Assembly (NCBI GenBank): GCA_017615355.1
Contig: JAGAAJ010000130.1
Location: forward strand, 16,857 to 80,856
DNA length: 64,000 bases
Source of the DNA: Prevotella sp.
GTDB lineage: Bacteria > Bacteroidota > Bacteroidia > Bacteroidales > Bacteroidaceae
Direction of reading: 5' to 3'
Positions 26,153-34,744 of this stretch are shown here, piece by piece. How positions within the stretch are numbered: position 1 is the first letter of the stretch; the number at the start of each line of letters is the position of its first letter. Both the position numbers and the translations under genes were made by a program. The notes beneath the pieces are model-generated. The model searched no databases. It saw only the letters and a list, made by a program, of their open reading frames with translations, and was not told the origin of the DNA.

Positions 26153-27751
26153 TCAATAATAACCTAGGCTGTCTACATAAGCGCTGTCGTTATAGGAGCC
26201 GTAGGGTTCTTCTTCATAGTCTTCTTCTTCGGCTTCGGCTTCTTCCACAGGTTCAGCTTCGGCCTTTTTGAAATAGCTTGAAGCATATTCTTCGTAGACG
26301 GATCTTTCGGCGCCTCTGAATAGAACAATCGCATTGTTGGTGTTGTCATCTCGTCCCACATAAGTATAGAGCATCTTTGCCTTCCCGTCCTTGTCGTCTG
26401 CAATATAGAAACGTTCATCTTTCTGACTGTCTACGTCATCTGCGTATATCATCCTTGAGGGTATTTTTTCGAGAATGTCCAGCACTTCATCGCGTGTGGT
26501 GCTGCCTTCACAGAGAAGCACTCTTGCCTCGCCCATTTGTTCGTCGGAATTATCCGTGTAGTCATCGTGATAGCCTTCCTGGCTGTCAAAGAGTACTGCG
26601 ATGTCTGCTACGGCTTTATCCAGATATTCCACATCCTTCTTGCTGTTGAGCAAGATAAGGGCAATGACGATGACGGGGATGAGGCAGATGAGCACCCATA
26701 GCCAGGTTCGACGCTTCTTCTTTTCAGGGGAAGCCATCTTAGTAGAGCTCGACTCAGACTCTTCGGCCAGTTTTGTGGCAACGGTCTCGTTCCCGTTCCC
26801 GTTTTGGTTTTCGTTTTCGTTCCCTTTTTGGTTTTCGTTTTCGTAGCGAAGCGTTTCGTTTTCGTTTTGGTTTTGGTTTTCGTTTTTCATCGCATCCATC
26901 ATCTCCTCCATCGACTGGTAGCGCTGCTTGCGGCTGCTCTGCATGGCTCGGCTGATCACCTGCCAGGCACAGTCGCTGATGTGGGTGGGGCGTTGCAGGG
27001 GCTCGTCGGCCAGGTCGGTGGCTTCTGTCGGAGCCTTGCCCGTGAGCAGGAAATATAGGGTGGCGCCAAGGCTATAGATGTCAGTAGTGGGCGAGAAAGC
27101 CTGCACGCCGCCCTCGCGGTACTGTTCCAACGGTGCGAAGCCCTTGCTGTAGCCTACGGGCGTGGTGGTGGTCTGATGGCCTTTCTGGTCGTAGTGTTTC
27201 GACACGCCGAAGTCTATCAGCACGACGTCATCGTGTCCCTGCTCGTCCTTTCTCAGCAGGATGTTGGCGGGCTTCACGTCGAGGTGCATCGTCTGCCGCT
27301 GGTGCAGGCTGCTGAGGGCCTGCGCCGTCTGCATCGTCAGCTCAAAGGCTCTGGCCTCAGGCAGCGGTCCGCCAGTCTTCACCAGCGCGTCGAGCGATCC
27401 TCCCTCGACGAACTCCATCACGTAGTAGGCCGTCTCGTTCTCCTCAAAGATGTCGTAGATACGCACGATGTGAGGTGCGCGGTCGAGCGAGGCAATCATG
27501 CGTGCCTCCTTGATAAACTTCTCGCGGTAGAGGCTCACCGTCTCGCGCTGGCTCTCCGTACCCACCGTCACGTGGTGTGTGTCTCCGTCACGTTCGCAGT
27601 AGTCCTTCATGAAGAACTCCTTGATGGCCACGCGGCGCTCCAGGCCCTCCTGTATTCCCTCGTAGGTAATGCCGAAGCCACCCTGTCCCAGCGTGCGCTT
27701 CACCCTGTATTTGCCGCCTTGCAGCAGGCTGTCTTTTTGTAATGTTTGCAT
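26153..27751 (-). CDS. Membrane-anchored Ser/Thr protein kinase
   Basis: 532 residues. The N-terminal Hanks-type kinase domain has the glycine loop LGQGGFG (21-27), Lys44 in VAIKEF, catalytic loop HLDVKPAN (156-163, so Asp158 with Leu in place of the usual Arg, i.e. non-RD type) and DFG (180-182). After the kinase domain comes a linker rich in N, E and Q built from hexanucleotide repeats, then one transmembrane helix (WLWVLICLIPVIVIALILLN, near 345-365) and a periplasmic domain of unknown fold with an acidic, Glu-rich C-terminus. The kinase would face the cytosol and the C-terminal domain could sense the periplasm. It has its own promoter. Confidence 0.9.
   Translation of the reverse strand: MQTLQKDSLLQGGKYRVKRTLGQGGFGITYEGIQEGLERRVAIKEFFMKDYCERDGDTHHVTVGTESQRETVSLYREKFIKEARMIASLDRAPHIVRIYDIFEENETAYYVMEFVEGGSLDALVKTGGPLPEARAFELTMQTAQALSSLHQRQTMHLDVKPANILLRKDEQGHDDVVLIDFGVSKHYDQKGHQTTTTPVGYSKGFAPLEQYREGGVQAFSPTTDIYSLGATLYFLLTGKAPTEATDLADEPLQRPTHISDCAWQVISRAMQSSRKQRYQSMEEMMDAMKNENQNQNENETLRYENENQKGNENENQNGNGNETVATKLAEESESSSTKMASPEKKKRRTWLWVLICLIPVIVIALILLNSKKDVEYLDKAVADIAVLFDSQEGYHDDYTDNSDEQMGEARVLLCEGSTTRDEVLDILEKIPSRMIYADDVDSQKDERFYIADDKDGKAKMLYTYVGRDDNTNNAIVLFRGAERSVYEEYASSYFKKAEAEPVEEAEAEEEDYEEEPYGSYNDSAYVDSLGYY
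26786..26886. repeat. Hexanucleotide repeat (TTTTCG/TTTTGG) in the kinase linker
   Basis: About 100 bases of TTTTCG and TTTTGG hexamers, coding on the minus strand for alternating Asn with Glu or Gln. Within it the block coding LRYENENQK is closely repeated at 62585-62620, and a shorter version occurs in the 726-residue secreted protein near 24665. Confidence 0.75.
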
Positions 27752-27771
27752 AGGTTTCTGATTGTTTGCTG

Positions 27772-27803
27772 CAAAAATACAAAAAACACTTTAAACCGCC
27801 AAA
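27772..27803 (-). promoter_or_regulatory. Promoter of the Ser/Thr kinase gene
   Basis: Minus-strand TTTG (27803-27800), 20 bases, TATTTTTG (27779-27772). The ATG at 27751 lies about 20 bases further, giving a short leader of roughly 14 nt. Confidence 0.75.
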
Positions 27804-27849
27804 ATATCCAGCCGATTTCTTGTTGTTATTACGTTTATATAAGTGTTTC

Positions 27850-27957
27850 TTACATCTCCACCAGCCAATAGCCGTTTCCCTTAGTCTTGTGCTCAGACTT
27901 CAGGTTGAACGGACGGCCGCTGAGGGTGCTTTTGTTGGACATTTGCAAATTTCTCAT
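27850..27957 (-). CDS. Possible 35-codon small ORF or gene remnant
   Basis: An open frame reading MRNLQMSNKSTLSGRPFNLK and ending GNGYWLVEM. Residue usage looks protein-like rather than random, and the end resembles the last strand of a larger domain, so it may be the residue of a deleted gene. No ribosome-binding site or promoter is obvious. Confidence 0.25.
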   Translation of the reverse strand: MRNLQMSNKSTLSGRPFNLKSEHKTKGNGYWLVEM

Positions 27958-28150
27958 CAAGAAATTTCAAATTCTATCTACATCCTGCACTTTTTCTTGT
28001 ATCTTTTTTGTTTTCAATGGTTTATATAGTGTATGCTACCTACACTTTTTTCTTCATACATACACTTTTTTCCGAATATTGGACGTTGTAATGAACAAAT
28101 ATTAAGTTATTATGCTTATTATCAATATGTTCCTAAAAGTTTCAAAGTAA

Positions 28151-28209
28151 GAAACAATCTGTTTCTAAGCAGGAAACACTTTGTTTCCAAGCGAGAAACA
28201 AAATGTTTC
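28151..28209. repeat. Array of three short palindromes
   Basis: Three hairpins with a period near 22 bp: GAAAC-AATCT-GTTTC (28151-28165), GGAAACA-CTT-TGTTTCC (28172-28188), GAAACA-AAA-TGTTTC (28195-28209). A weaker fourth half-site follows. They lie in a 27780-28430 gap without a confident gene. Confidence 0.7.
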
Positions 28210-28308
28210 CGATGTGGAACATTTGCTGAAACAATTTCTCTTACCTTCCTTTCTTGCCCTCAGAATCAGATCTCAAACGGCACCTTCAGCCACATAATCA
28301 TCGAAAAA

Positions 28309-28350
28309 GTGTAGGTAGGGTGTAGGTATAGTGTAGGTTGAGTGTAGGTA
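28309..28350 (+). repeat. Four direct repeats with exact 11-bp period
   Basis: GTGTAGGTA begins at 28309, 28320, 28331 (last base T) and 28342. One further GTGTAGG occurs near 28408, and an inverted copy CTACCTACACTTTTTTC lies near 28038-28054, opposite GAAAAAGTGTAGGTAG at 28303-28318. An 11-bp period puts all units on nearly the same face of the helix, as in iterated regulator-binding sites. Confidence 0.7.
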
Positions 28351-28427
28351 TAAAGGCATACATACACTCTGCAACTTTCAGTAACACAGGTAGATAAATG
28401 CAAATAGTGTAGGATGTATGTAAAACA

Positions 28428-28737
28428 TTAAAAATCGGCCGTTCTATCTTCCAAAAGCATTACTTTCCCTGCTTTTGGTATGGCCTCAGCTAAGTCATGA
28501 CGACTGTAGCTGATGAATACATCGTAAGTATCTGCCGAGGTTTTGGTCTCCGTTGTCCCTGCCGGCTGAGAATCCGTGCTCACGGTTCTCTTCTCCTTGG
28601 GTTTCTTGGGGAAGATTCTGTTGGCCCAAATTGTTAGGCTTTTGTCGGTGCTGAACGCCTCCACTAGTGCCTCATACTGTTGGTCGCTGATCTTGGTGTT
28701 TGTGGTGGCATCGTCGTGAATCTCGCCCAGATCCCTT
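28428..28737 (-). pseudogene. Remnant of a TIR-domain gene
   Basis: An open frame without a proper start (a TGA precedes it) reads DDATTNTKISDQQYEALVEA, then a basic linker and YDVFISYSRHD, the start of a TIR domain, after which the frame ends within 20 unrelated residues. A complete TIR gene begins with the same pattern (YDVFISHSNKD) 5 kb away at 33654. So this is the end of a gene truncated both sides: the region before the TIR domain survives and nearly all of the TIR domain is gone. The original could have been an effector with a C-terminal TIR domain. Confidence 0.6.
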
Positions 28738-28861
28738 CAGTCAGAAGTCACCCAAGGGTAGGCTCGCAATCGAAAAAGGCGGCACGAAAATGACGCAGGA
28801 AGACCTGCGCCATTTCGTGGAAGACCTGATCTTGCCCAGATATCTGGAACGGAACAGTTAA
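28736..28861 (+). pseudogene. C-terminal fragment of an unrecognised gene
   Basis: The plus strand reads FSQKSPKGRLAIEKGGTK and ends EDLILPRYLERNS before TAA. It abuts the minus-strand TIR remnant at about 28737, so the join looks like a recombination junction. There is no start. The parent gene is not recognised. Confidence 0.3.
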
Positions 28862-28875
28862 TGCGAGCTCGGCTC

Positions 28876-28973
28876 TTCTCTCACTTAATCACGACCTTGA
28901 GCTGAAGCTCGAGCTCGTTCACGCTCGGAAAACTGATGCAAGCATCACTTTTCTCTCACTTAATCACGACCTT
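28876..28973. repeat. Direct duplication of the end of the C10 protease gene
   Basis: TTCTCTCACTTAATCACGAC plus CTT occurs at 28876-28898 and again at 28951-28973. The second copy contains the last codons (VVIK) and stop of the protease gene; the first is a displaced copy that would encode KVVIK and stop. Confidence 0.7.
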
Positions 28974-31352
28974 TTTGCCGTTGTGGATATAAACGCCTCG
29001 TGTCAAGGCGTCGCTACTGATACGACGTCCTTGTAGGTCGTAATGGATGCCATCAGCAGATGATTTCGTGATTGCCGGCTCTTCGATGCCTAAAGCTTCC
29101 TCGGAATACGTGAAATAGCCCAAATGGTAAAGGACAGTATTTTCCTGGTTTCCATTATCATAGAACTCTATGTAAAACCAGTAATTGTAGTCTTTGGGCT
29201 TCAGTATTTCGCTGCCGATTGTGAATGAAAGCTCTGTGCTTTCTCCCGGTTTGATATGGGCGTACCAAACACGATTCCAGTTCCATGTGGGGTATCCGTT
29301 GTCTATATCATAGATGATATTTCCGTCGCCATCTATTTTATTAACCTGTACTGTGGCTTTTATCATATTGGCGAAATCGGTATCTCCGATATTCTTTATT
29401 TTGCAGACGAGCTCAAGTTCTTTGTGAACAACCTTGTTGTCATCCACGCCCTTGGCAGTGACCTCGGCCTCCAGCTGGCAGTGAGGAGCATCGGTGACGG
29501 TCATCGTTCCTGTGTAGATAACCTGTTTTCCTTCCCAGTCGGTAGTGATCCTGACTTTGTGCGTCCCCTTGGAGGGTGATGCCGTGCAGAAGTCTATATA
29601 GTCAGACTTGCCGGGGTCAATGTATGCACCCACGCCTGTTCTCACCTTTTCTTCTTCGTCAATCCAGAGGAAGATTTCGTTTTCGTAGTTCGTGCCGTTA
29701 TTGGTCAACCATACGCGCATGTCCAGCTTCTGGCCCTCGTAGGCGGCGTAGTATTCTACCTTGTCTATATGCAGATTGGGTTCCGTTGATGATACGTCAA
29801 TATGCAGTTTGTTGTTATTGATGGTGGCGGTAAAATGGCGCATGGGTTTACCTTCTTCATCAGTATATAGATATTCCAGGTATTCCTCCCATTCCTGTGC
29901 CCCGTTGTTGCGGAAGAGGGGGAATAGCTGATAGGTGCCGTCTGCCAACCCTTTACCCATGTTGAATTTCATGTTGAGGTTGGCAGTTTCCTGATCGGTG
30001 GTGGCTGAGCACAGTTCTCGCTTCAGCAGTCCGTTCTGAAACAGTCCCCATCCATAATCCATCGTGTGGCCGTTGTTGTCTATGCGTTTCATGACGGCAC
30101 TCAGCACGATGTCCTTGAAATCGTCGCTGGATGAACTGCGTGTGAAGTCTGCCTTCGCCAATTCGTAGTTGCCATAATCCACGCTGACAATTGGCACCGC
30201 ATCGTTGCCCTTGTCGGGCTGGAAACCGAAAAATGCTGCCTGATAGACGTTGTAGCCGCTGAATTCCACAAAACCAGTCTGATTCCAACAATCGTTCAGC
30301 ACTCCTAATCTGAAGAATGAGTCGAAACCACCACGGCCAATTTCTCCTACATTAGCGTGGAAGAAGCCTTTCCCGTCATAGCCATCGATAATGAACTGGT
30401 GCGACTGGTTGCCAACGGCTCCTGCCGAATAAGGCACTGGGCGACCTGCCTTCAGCTCGTTGTATACCATTTCTTCCCACACATCGTGTGGATAGTTGCC
30501 TGCTCTCAGGTAGCGTGCCCCTTTGTCGAAGCCAAAATACTTGGCGATGAGCTCGTTGTCGAAGACCGATGCCGAGCCATTTGTAGAGTACTCCATGTTT
30601 AGGGCGCAGCCTGCGTATAATAGCAGTTTTGTTACTTCGGCGATTGATGGGTCTGTCGGGTCTATCGTATCCCTTTTGTCATCGTCAATCATTTCATAAT
30701 TCAGATGCATTTTCGAATAGTCAAACGTGGTCGGCGGCAAGGCTGGTAACTCATATCCTCCGTAGGTTGTATATGCCGGAATTTCCACCGTTGTACCTTG
30801 GGGATACTGATAGTAATACATCAGTTGGGCTAATGTCAGCGCCACACAGCCTACTACAGTATTCCTCCCTGCAATCTCATCGTAGGGACAATTGTAGTTA
30901 AACGGAAGATATTGATGCCACACGGTTTGAATGAGCGGCGCAATGGGTTCGCGGATGGAGGCTTCGGGAGCCCCGCTACTAGCGTTTTCACTACGCATCG
31001 TGCCAATCTGCTGATCGTAGCTGAGGAGCATCAACTGTATGGGCTCAGGCATCATGAAGATACCGGATGTGCCTGTATGGCCATAGGCAAGCACTGGCTC
31101 CACACAGTCGTCGCCGGCAACGATGACGTATGACCCGTCAGCATCATCGGCGAAGGCATAAAGATTCTTCATGCCAATGTCTTTCATTTGCAACTGAGGT
31201 GCGGAGGGAGCCCTATTGCCATTCGTCTTTCCTGTTGGAATGTTCGTCATGAACTGGGAGGCAATTTGCAGCGCCCTTTCCTTTTCAATGGATTCTGCCA
31301 ACACCAATAGAGGCATAGCCAGGACGAACAATGTGAATGTAAATTTCTTCAT
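28956..31352 (-). CDS. C10 (streptopain-like) cysteine protease with C-terminal tail
   Basis: 798 residues. MKKFTFTLFVLAMPLLVLAE is a signal peptide, followed by an Spi/propeptide-like region (about 22-130) with GSYVIVAGDDCVEPVLAYG. The C10 catalytic Cys is C169 in VVGCVALTLAQLMYYY and the His is H318 in QSHQFIIDGYDG. The block normally HVNWGWGG reads HANVGEIGRGG, so the Asn is kept (N334) but the neighbouring Trp is Val. Ig-like domains follow, and the tail ends DLQGRRISSDALTRGVYIHN GKKVVIK, like the other tailed proteins here. It should be exported and processed at the cell surface; activity is uncertain because of the changed Trp. Confidence 0.85.
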   Translation of the reverse strand: MKKFTFTLFVLAMPLLVLAESIEKERALQIASQFMTNIPTGKTNGNRAPSAPQLQMKDIGMKNLYAFADDADGSYVIVAGDDCVEPVLAYGHTGTSGIFMMPEPIQLMLLSYDQQIGTMRSENASSGAPEASIREPIAPLIQTVWHQYLPFNYNCPYDEIAGRNTVVGCVALTLAQLMYYYQYPQGTTVEIPAYTTYGGYELPALPPTTFDYSKMHLNYEMIDDDKRDTIDPTDPSIAEVTKLLLYAGCALNMEYSTNGSASVFDNELIAKYFGFDKGARYLRAGNYPHDVWEEMVYNELKAGRPVPYSAGAVGNQSHQFIIDGYDGKGFFHANVGEIGRGGFDSFFRLGVLNDCWNQTGFVEFSGYNVYQAAFFGFQPDKGNDAVPIVSVDYGNYELAKADFTRSSSSDDFKDIVLSAVMKRIDNNGHTMDYGWGLFQNGLLKRELCSATTDQETANLNMKFNMGKGLADGTYQLFPLFRNNGAQEWEEYLEYLYTDEEGKPMRHFTATINNNKLHIDVSSTEPNLHIDKVEYYAAYEGQKLDMRVWLTNNGTNYENEIFLWIDEEEKVRTGVGAYIDPGKSDYIDFCTASPSKGTHKVRITTDWEGKQVIYTGTMTVTDAPHCQLEAEVTAKGVDDNKVVHKELELVCKIKNIGDTDFANMIKATVQVNKIDGDGNIIYDIDNGYPTWNWNRVWYAHIKPGESTELSFTIGSEILKPKDYNYWFYIEFYDNGNQENTVLYHLGYFTYSEEALGIEEPAITKSSADGIHYDLQGRRISSDALTRGVYIHNGKKVVIK

Positions 31353-31420
31353 AATGGTAATTTTTTTTTACGGATTGGTATCATTACAGACGGTCGTGCA
31401 TCATGTCGCGATACTCTTCA

Positions 31421-31969
31421 TCAGTCGTGCCCATTGTTTCTGGCGTTTACCTTTTGGATATTTCTAATGAAGTTTTGCCGATTTGCTTCCATCACCTTTT
31501 TTTCTAATTCATTTCCATCAAACCAAGTCCAATACCATTGGGGAATAGCAGGCTGTACTATGCCGGGTATGATTGCGTCTATCCTTCCTTTGTCATCCGC
31601 TATCCACCCCATCTCCCAGGTAGCCGTATCTATTTTAGCCAACTTCAATGCATTTGCATTCGTTTCCCAACCATGAGACATATACCACTCTATCTTTATG
31701 GGATAAAAGAAATTATAAATATACTTAAAGCAATCTATGTCGTGATCATATGACAGGATGTCGTTTACCAGTGATTGTACCTTTTCCTCCCATCCAAAGG
31801 GATGAGCCTCTTTTTGTGTTTCAATGTACCATGCCATTGTCTCATAGAAGTTGGACTCACACAAAACATTACATTCAAAAATTCCAAAGTTCAATCTTGA
31901 CTGAAATACATTCAGGAAAGCAAACTCTTTCTTGTAGAGCTCTGGATTCACCTTTTCTTTCTCTTCCAT
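31421..31969 (-). CDS. Unknown 182-residue cytosolic protein
   Basis: No signal peptide, membrane helix or known motif. The protein is rich in Trp, Phe and Tyr (HPFGWEEKVQSLVNDILSYD, IYNFFYPIKIEWYMSHGWET) and ends in a basic segment KVMEANRQNFIRNIQKV. It is more AT-rich than its neighbours. It lies between the C10 protease and the TIR-WG gene on the same strand, 56 bases after the latter, and could be co-transcribed with it. I do not recognise the family; an immunity- or accessory-type role is only a guess from position. Confidence 0.6.
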   Translation of the reverse strand: MEEKEKVNPELYKKEFAFLNVFQSRLNFGIFECNVLCESNFYETMAWYIETQKEAHPFGWEEKVQSLVNDILSYDHDIDCFKYIYNFFYPIKIEWYMSHGWETNANALKLAKIDTATWEMGWIADDKGRIDAIIPGIVQPAIPQWYWTWFDGNELEKKVMEANRQNFIRNIQKVNARNNGHD

Positions 31970-32025
31970 ATTTATTATTGTTCGTGTTAGTGTGCCCCTA
32001 TAATTTGTTGGTTTTATTGTCTCAT

Positions 32026-33654
32026 TTATTTCACCACCCGTCCGGTCTTGTCGATGTAGTGCTCAATATCATCGCTACCCTCGACCTGAGCTAGGCCATT
32101 GTGGAACGAATCTGCTTCTTCCCACTCGCATGGGATAACAATTTCTCCTGTCTTGTCAATGTAGCCGTACAACCTGTTTTGATCCCTTACAAGAGCCAGG
32201 CCATCGCTAAAGCTGTATGTATATTCCCACTGACACGGAATCACCACCTGGCCCGTCTTGTCAATGAATCCCCATTTGCCATTATTGTCCTTAACAGGAG
32301 CCAGGCCTTCCCTAAACCCCCAAACATCATCCCACTGACATGGAATCGCCAGATTGCGTGTGTTCTCTATGAAGCCCCATTTCCCATTCCTGTTCTGGAC
32401 AGGAGCCAAACCTTCGCTGAACCAGTATGCGTTATACCACTGGCATGGGATTATCCCCAGGCCGTTTTTGTCGATAAAGCCATATTGACCATTACTATCC
32501 TGGACGCGAGCCATGCCCTCGTAGAAGGGACTAGCCAAAAGCCACTTGCACGAGATGACCGGCCTTCCCGTTTCGTCGATAAAGCCCCATAGGTCATTAA
32601 CTTCCTGAACAGCAGCTAAGCCTTCGCTGAAGTCGGATGCTAATTTCCAGTCGCATGGAATCATTATATATCCTGTCTTGTCGATAAAGCCCCAATAGCC
32701 ATTGCTGTCCTGAACAGGAGCCAAGCCTTCTTTGAAGTTACCTGCGTCACTCCACTCGCATGGAATAACAACCTCTCCGGTTTTGTCAATGAAACCGTGA
32801 TTCCACCCGCTATCCATGACGTGAGCCAAGCCCTCGGAAAAGTTTGATACATTATCCCACTGACATGGAATCACCAATTTGCCAGTATCATCGATAAAGC
32901 CGTAATCCCCATCAGCATTCGTCCATGGATGTAGGGACTGGTCGGTGTAGGCCTCTTCGATGTCTTCTGCAGGCTTATTACTGTCGCTTTTGCCCGTCAT
33001 CAACCAAATACCCAAAGCAACAACCAATGCTGCGCCTGCAGCAATCCATAGCCGCCGTTTCTTGTCGCTTGTCTCATCGTCCCATTCGTCCTCGTATTGA
33101 TCGTCCTCCTCGCTGTCGACCTGATCGGTCTGCACGGTTTCCTCGAAAGAAGACCGTACAGTCTCTTGTGATACATGCTTCATGGTTGGGATGGAGTCTT
33201 CCGCGGAGATTGTCACTTCTGGTTGCTCGTCTGTTATGCTTTTCAGTTCCACGCCCAGTGTACTGGCAATGACCTGAGCCAAGTCTTCCAGCTTCTCAGC
33301 ATAGTGGGGATAGGCCACCAGCCAGTGCTTGCGAGCCAGGTAGTAGCTGAACTCCTCGTTCATTGGCGTTTCATCCACGAGGAAGGGGATGATGGTCTTC
33401 CCTTCGTTGAAAGCACGCTCAACCTCGTTGGCTACGTGCTGTGACTCGCTGGAGCTGCGTGTATACACCAGCACCATCAGGCGGCAGCTCTTGATGCCAT
33501 GAATGATTTCAAGTGCGTAGCGCTCCCCGGGCCTTACATCGCGTGGGGCAATCCAGCATGGGATACCATATTGTTCCAATACGTGGCAGATGGCATCGGC
33601 CACCGCCTTGTCCTTGTTTGAATGACTGATGAATACGTCGTATTTCTTATCCAT
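32026..33654 (-). CDS. TIR - transmembrane - WG-repeat protein
   Basis: 542 residues in three parts. Residues 1-130 are a TIR domain (MDKKYDVFISHSNKDKAVAD, WIAPRDVRPGERY, LMVLVYTRSSSESQHVANEV), with a Glu at 77 in the position expected for the NADase glutamate (a second Glu is at 79). A charged linker leads to one transmembrane helix (LWIAAGAALVVALGIWLMTG, near 205-225). The rest is eight full and one partial WG-type repeats of about 35 residues, pattern GFIDKTGxVVIPCxW...FSEGLAxVxD. The TIR side should be cytosolic and the repeats periplasmic. WG repeats are thought to bind ligands or partners. A signalling or defence role by NAD cleavage is inference. Confidence 0.88.
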   Translation of the reverse strand: MDKKYDVFISHSNKDKAVADAICHVLEQYGIPCWIAPRDVRPGERYALEIIHGIKSCRLMVLVYTRSSSESQHVANEVERAFNEGKTIIPFLVDETPMNEEFSYYLARKHWLVAYPHYAEKLEDLAQVIASTLGVELKSITDEQPEVTISAEDSIPTMKHVSQETVRSSFEETVQTDQVDSEEDDQYEDEWDDETSDKKRRLWIAAGAALVVALGIWLMTGKSDSNKPAEDIEEAYTDQSLHPWTNADGDYGFIDDTGKLVIPCQWDNVSNFSEGLAHVMDSGWNHGFIDKTGEVVIPCEWSDAGNFKEGLAPVQDSNGYWGFIDKTGYIMIPCDWKLASDFSEGLAAVQEVNDLWGFIDETGRPVISCKWLLASPFYEGMARVQDSNGQYGFIDKNGLGIIPCQWYNAYWFSEGLAPVQNRNGKWGFIENTRNLAIPCQWDDVWGFREGLAPVKDNNGKWGFIDKTGQVVIPCQWEYTYSFSDGLALVRDQNRLYGYIDKTGEIVIPCEWEEADSFHNGLAQVEGSDDIEHYIDKTGRVVK

Positions 33655-33752
33655 AGTTTGGTAGGCTTAGTTCTTTTCTTTGATTGTCTTTCGCGGTCGT
33701 AATGGCTAAAGCTATAAACAAGAGTCGTTTCATGAGTTTGTGATTTTCGATG

Positions 33753-33760
33753 CAAAGATA
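33753..33760 (-). promoter_or_regulatory. -7 box of the TIR-WG gene
   Basis: Minus-strand TATCTTTG; the leader to the ATG at 33654 would be about 90 nt. No TTTG at the usual -33 distance. Confidence 0.45.
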
Positions 33761-33865
33761 CAAAAACTATTCAAAATCAAGACGGATGAAGGCAGGTGTT
33801 GCAGTCGTATGATAGCGATCGTCATGTAAATGAAAATAGTTAGACCGAATATCGTACAGAAATAA

Positions 33866-34744
33866 CTAAAATTCTTTTACTATACCTTTCTTAACTCGCA
33901 TCCTTACTTCGTCCATTCCGATTTTTTCATTCAAATTGACATAATATCTCCAATGAGTAGAATCTGGTATTTCTTTAGGTGGAGTCATGTAGTCTCCATA
34001 AATAAGTCGTAAATAATCATCATACTGTAGCGGAAGCCTCGTTGGCCTTCCTTCAAATTTAAGTGTTTCATAACCTTCAAACCATTTCGAATCCAAAAGA
34101 TATCTATTGCCTGTATAAGTATTGTAATATGTAGCCAAATACTTCCCTTTTTCAATTCCAGATATTTTTTTCTCCCAACTCATAGCTTTCTTTCTTGTGT
34201 ATTGTTGAATAAACTTAGGTGCAAGAATGCTATATAAGTAGCGAGTTGCATTTCCACTTCTTTGCTTTACTGCTTTTATAACATCTATCAAAGATACTTT
34301 CAAATAAGTATATTCATGTAACAATTGCCATCTCCTATAACTATTATAATTTGATTCGAATTCCTGTAAATCGTCTCCTACATAATCCAAAGGAAAGATA
34401 TCGACAAATACACCTATATCTATAGGTTCCTCTCTCCTTTCAACCAAGGTGGTCCGCTGACTACAAATTTTTAAGAAGAATACCGAATTCGAGCCATCAT
34501 GTGCAGATAGCAAGTCATAGCCATAAGACCTTAACTCATCTCTCATCATGAAAAGTTTATCATAGTCCTTTCTCAACATGTGAAGATCGATATCATCATC
34601 CCATGGAATTAAACCTTGATGGCGAACCGCTCCAATGCCTGTTCCGTATGCAGCCCACCATTGTAAGTTGTGATCATCTAAAAACTTGACTGTAAAGTCA
34701 TAGACTTCCAGCAATTTCTTTTTATATGCTTCTTTGAAATCCAT
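33866..34744 (-). CDS. LicD-family nucleotidyltransferase
   Basis: 292 residues with the LicD signature: WWAAYGTGIGAVRHQGLIPW followed by DDDIDL, so the metal-binding Asp cluster is at 49-53. Later FVDIFPLDYV is also family-typical. LicD proteins transfer phosphocholine or other phospho-groups to surface glycans. The gene is distinctly AT-rich compared with the ~50% GC flanks and stands alone, with a TAAATTTG box (34784-34777) about 33 bases before the ATG. Composition and isolation suggest acquisition by transfer. It could decorate the polysaccharide from the 1-11 kb locus, but this is inference. Confidence 0.88.
   Translation of the reverse strand: MDFKEAYKKKLLEVYDFTVKFLDDHNLQWWAAYGTGIGAVRHQGLIPWDDDIDLHMLRKDYDKLFMMRDELRSYGYDLLSAHDGSNSVFFLKICSQRTTLVERREEPIDIGVFVDIFPLDYVGDDLQEFESNYNSYRRWQLLHEYTYLKVSLIDVIKAVKQRSGNATRYLYSILAPKFIQQYTRKKAMSWEKKISGIEKGKYLATYYNTYTGNRYLLDSKWFEGYETLKFEGRPTRLPLQYDDYLRLIYGDYMTPPKEIPDSTHWRYYVNLNEKIGMDEVRMRVKKGIVKEF

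Noticed and set aside
28309-28350. CRISPR array
   Set aside because: Units are 9 bp at an 11-bp period with 2-bp gaps; there are no spacers of CRISPR length and no cas genes.
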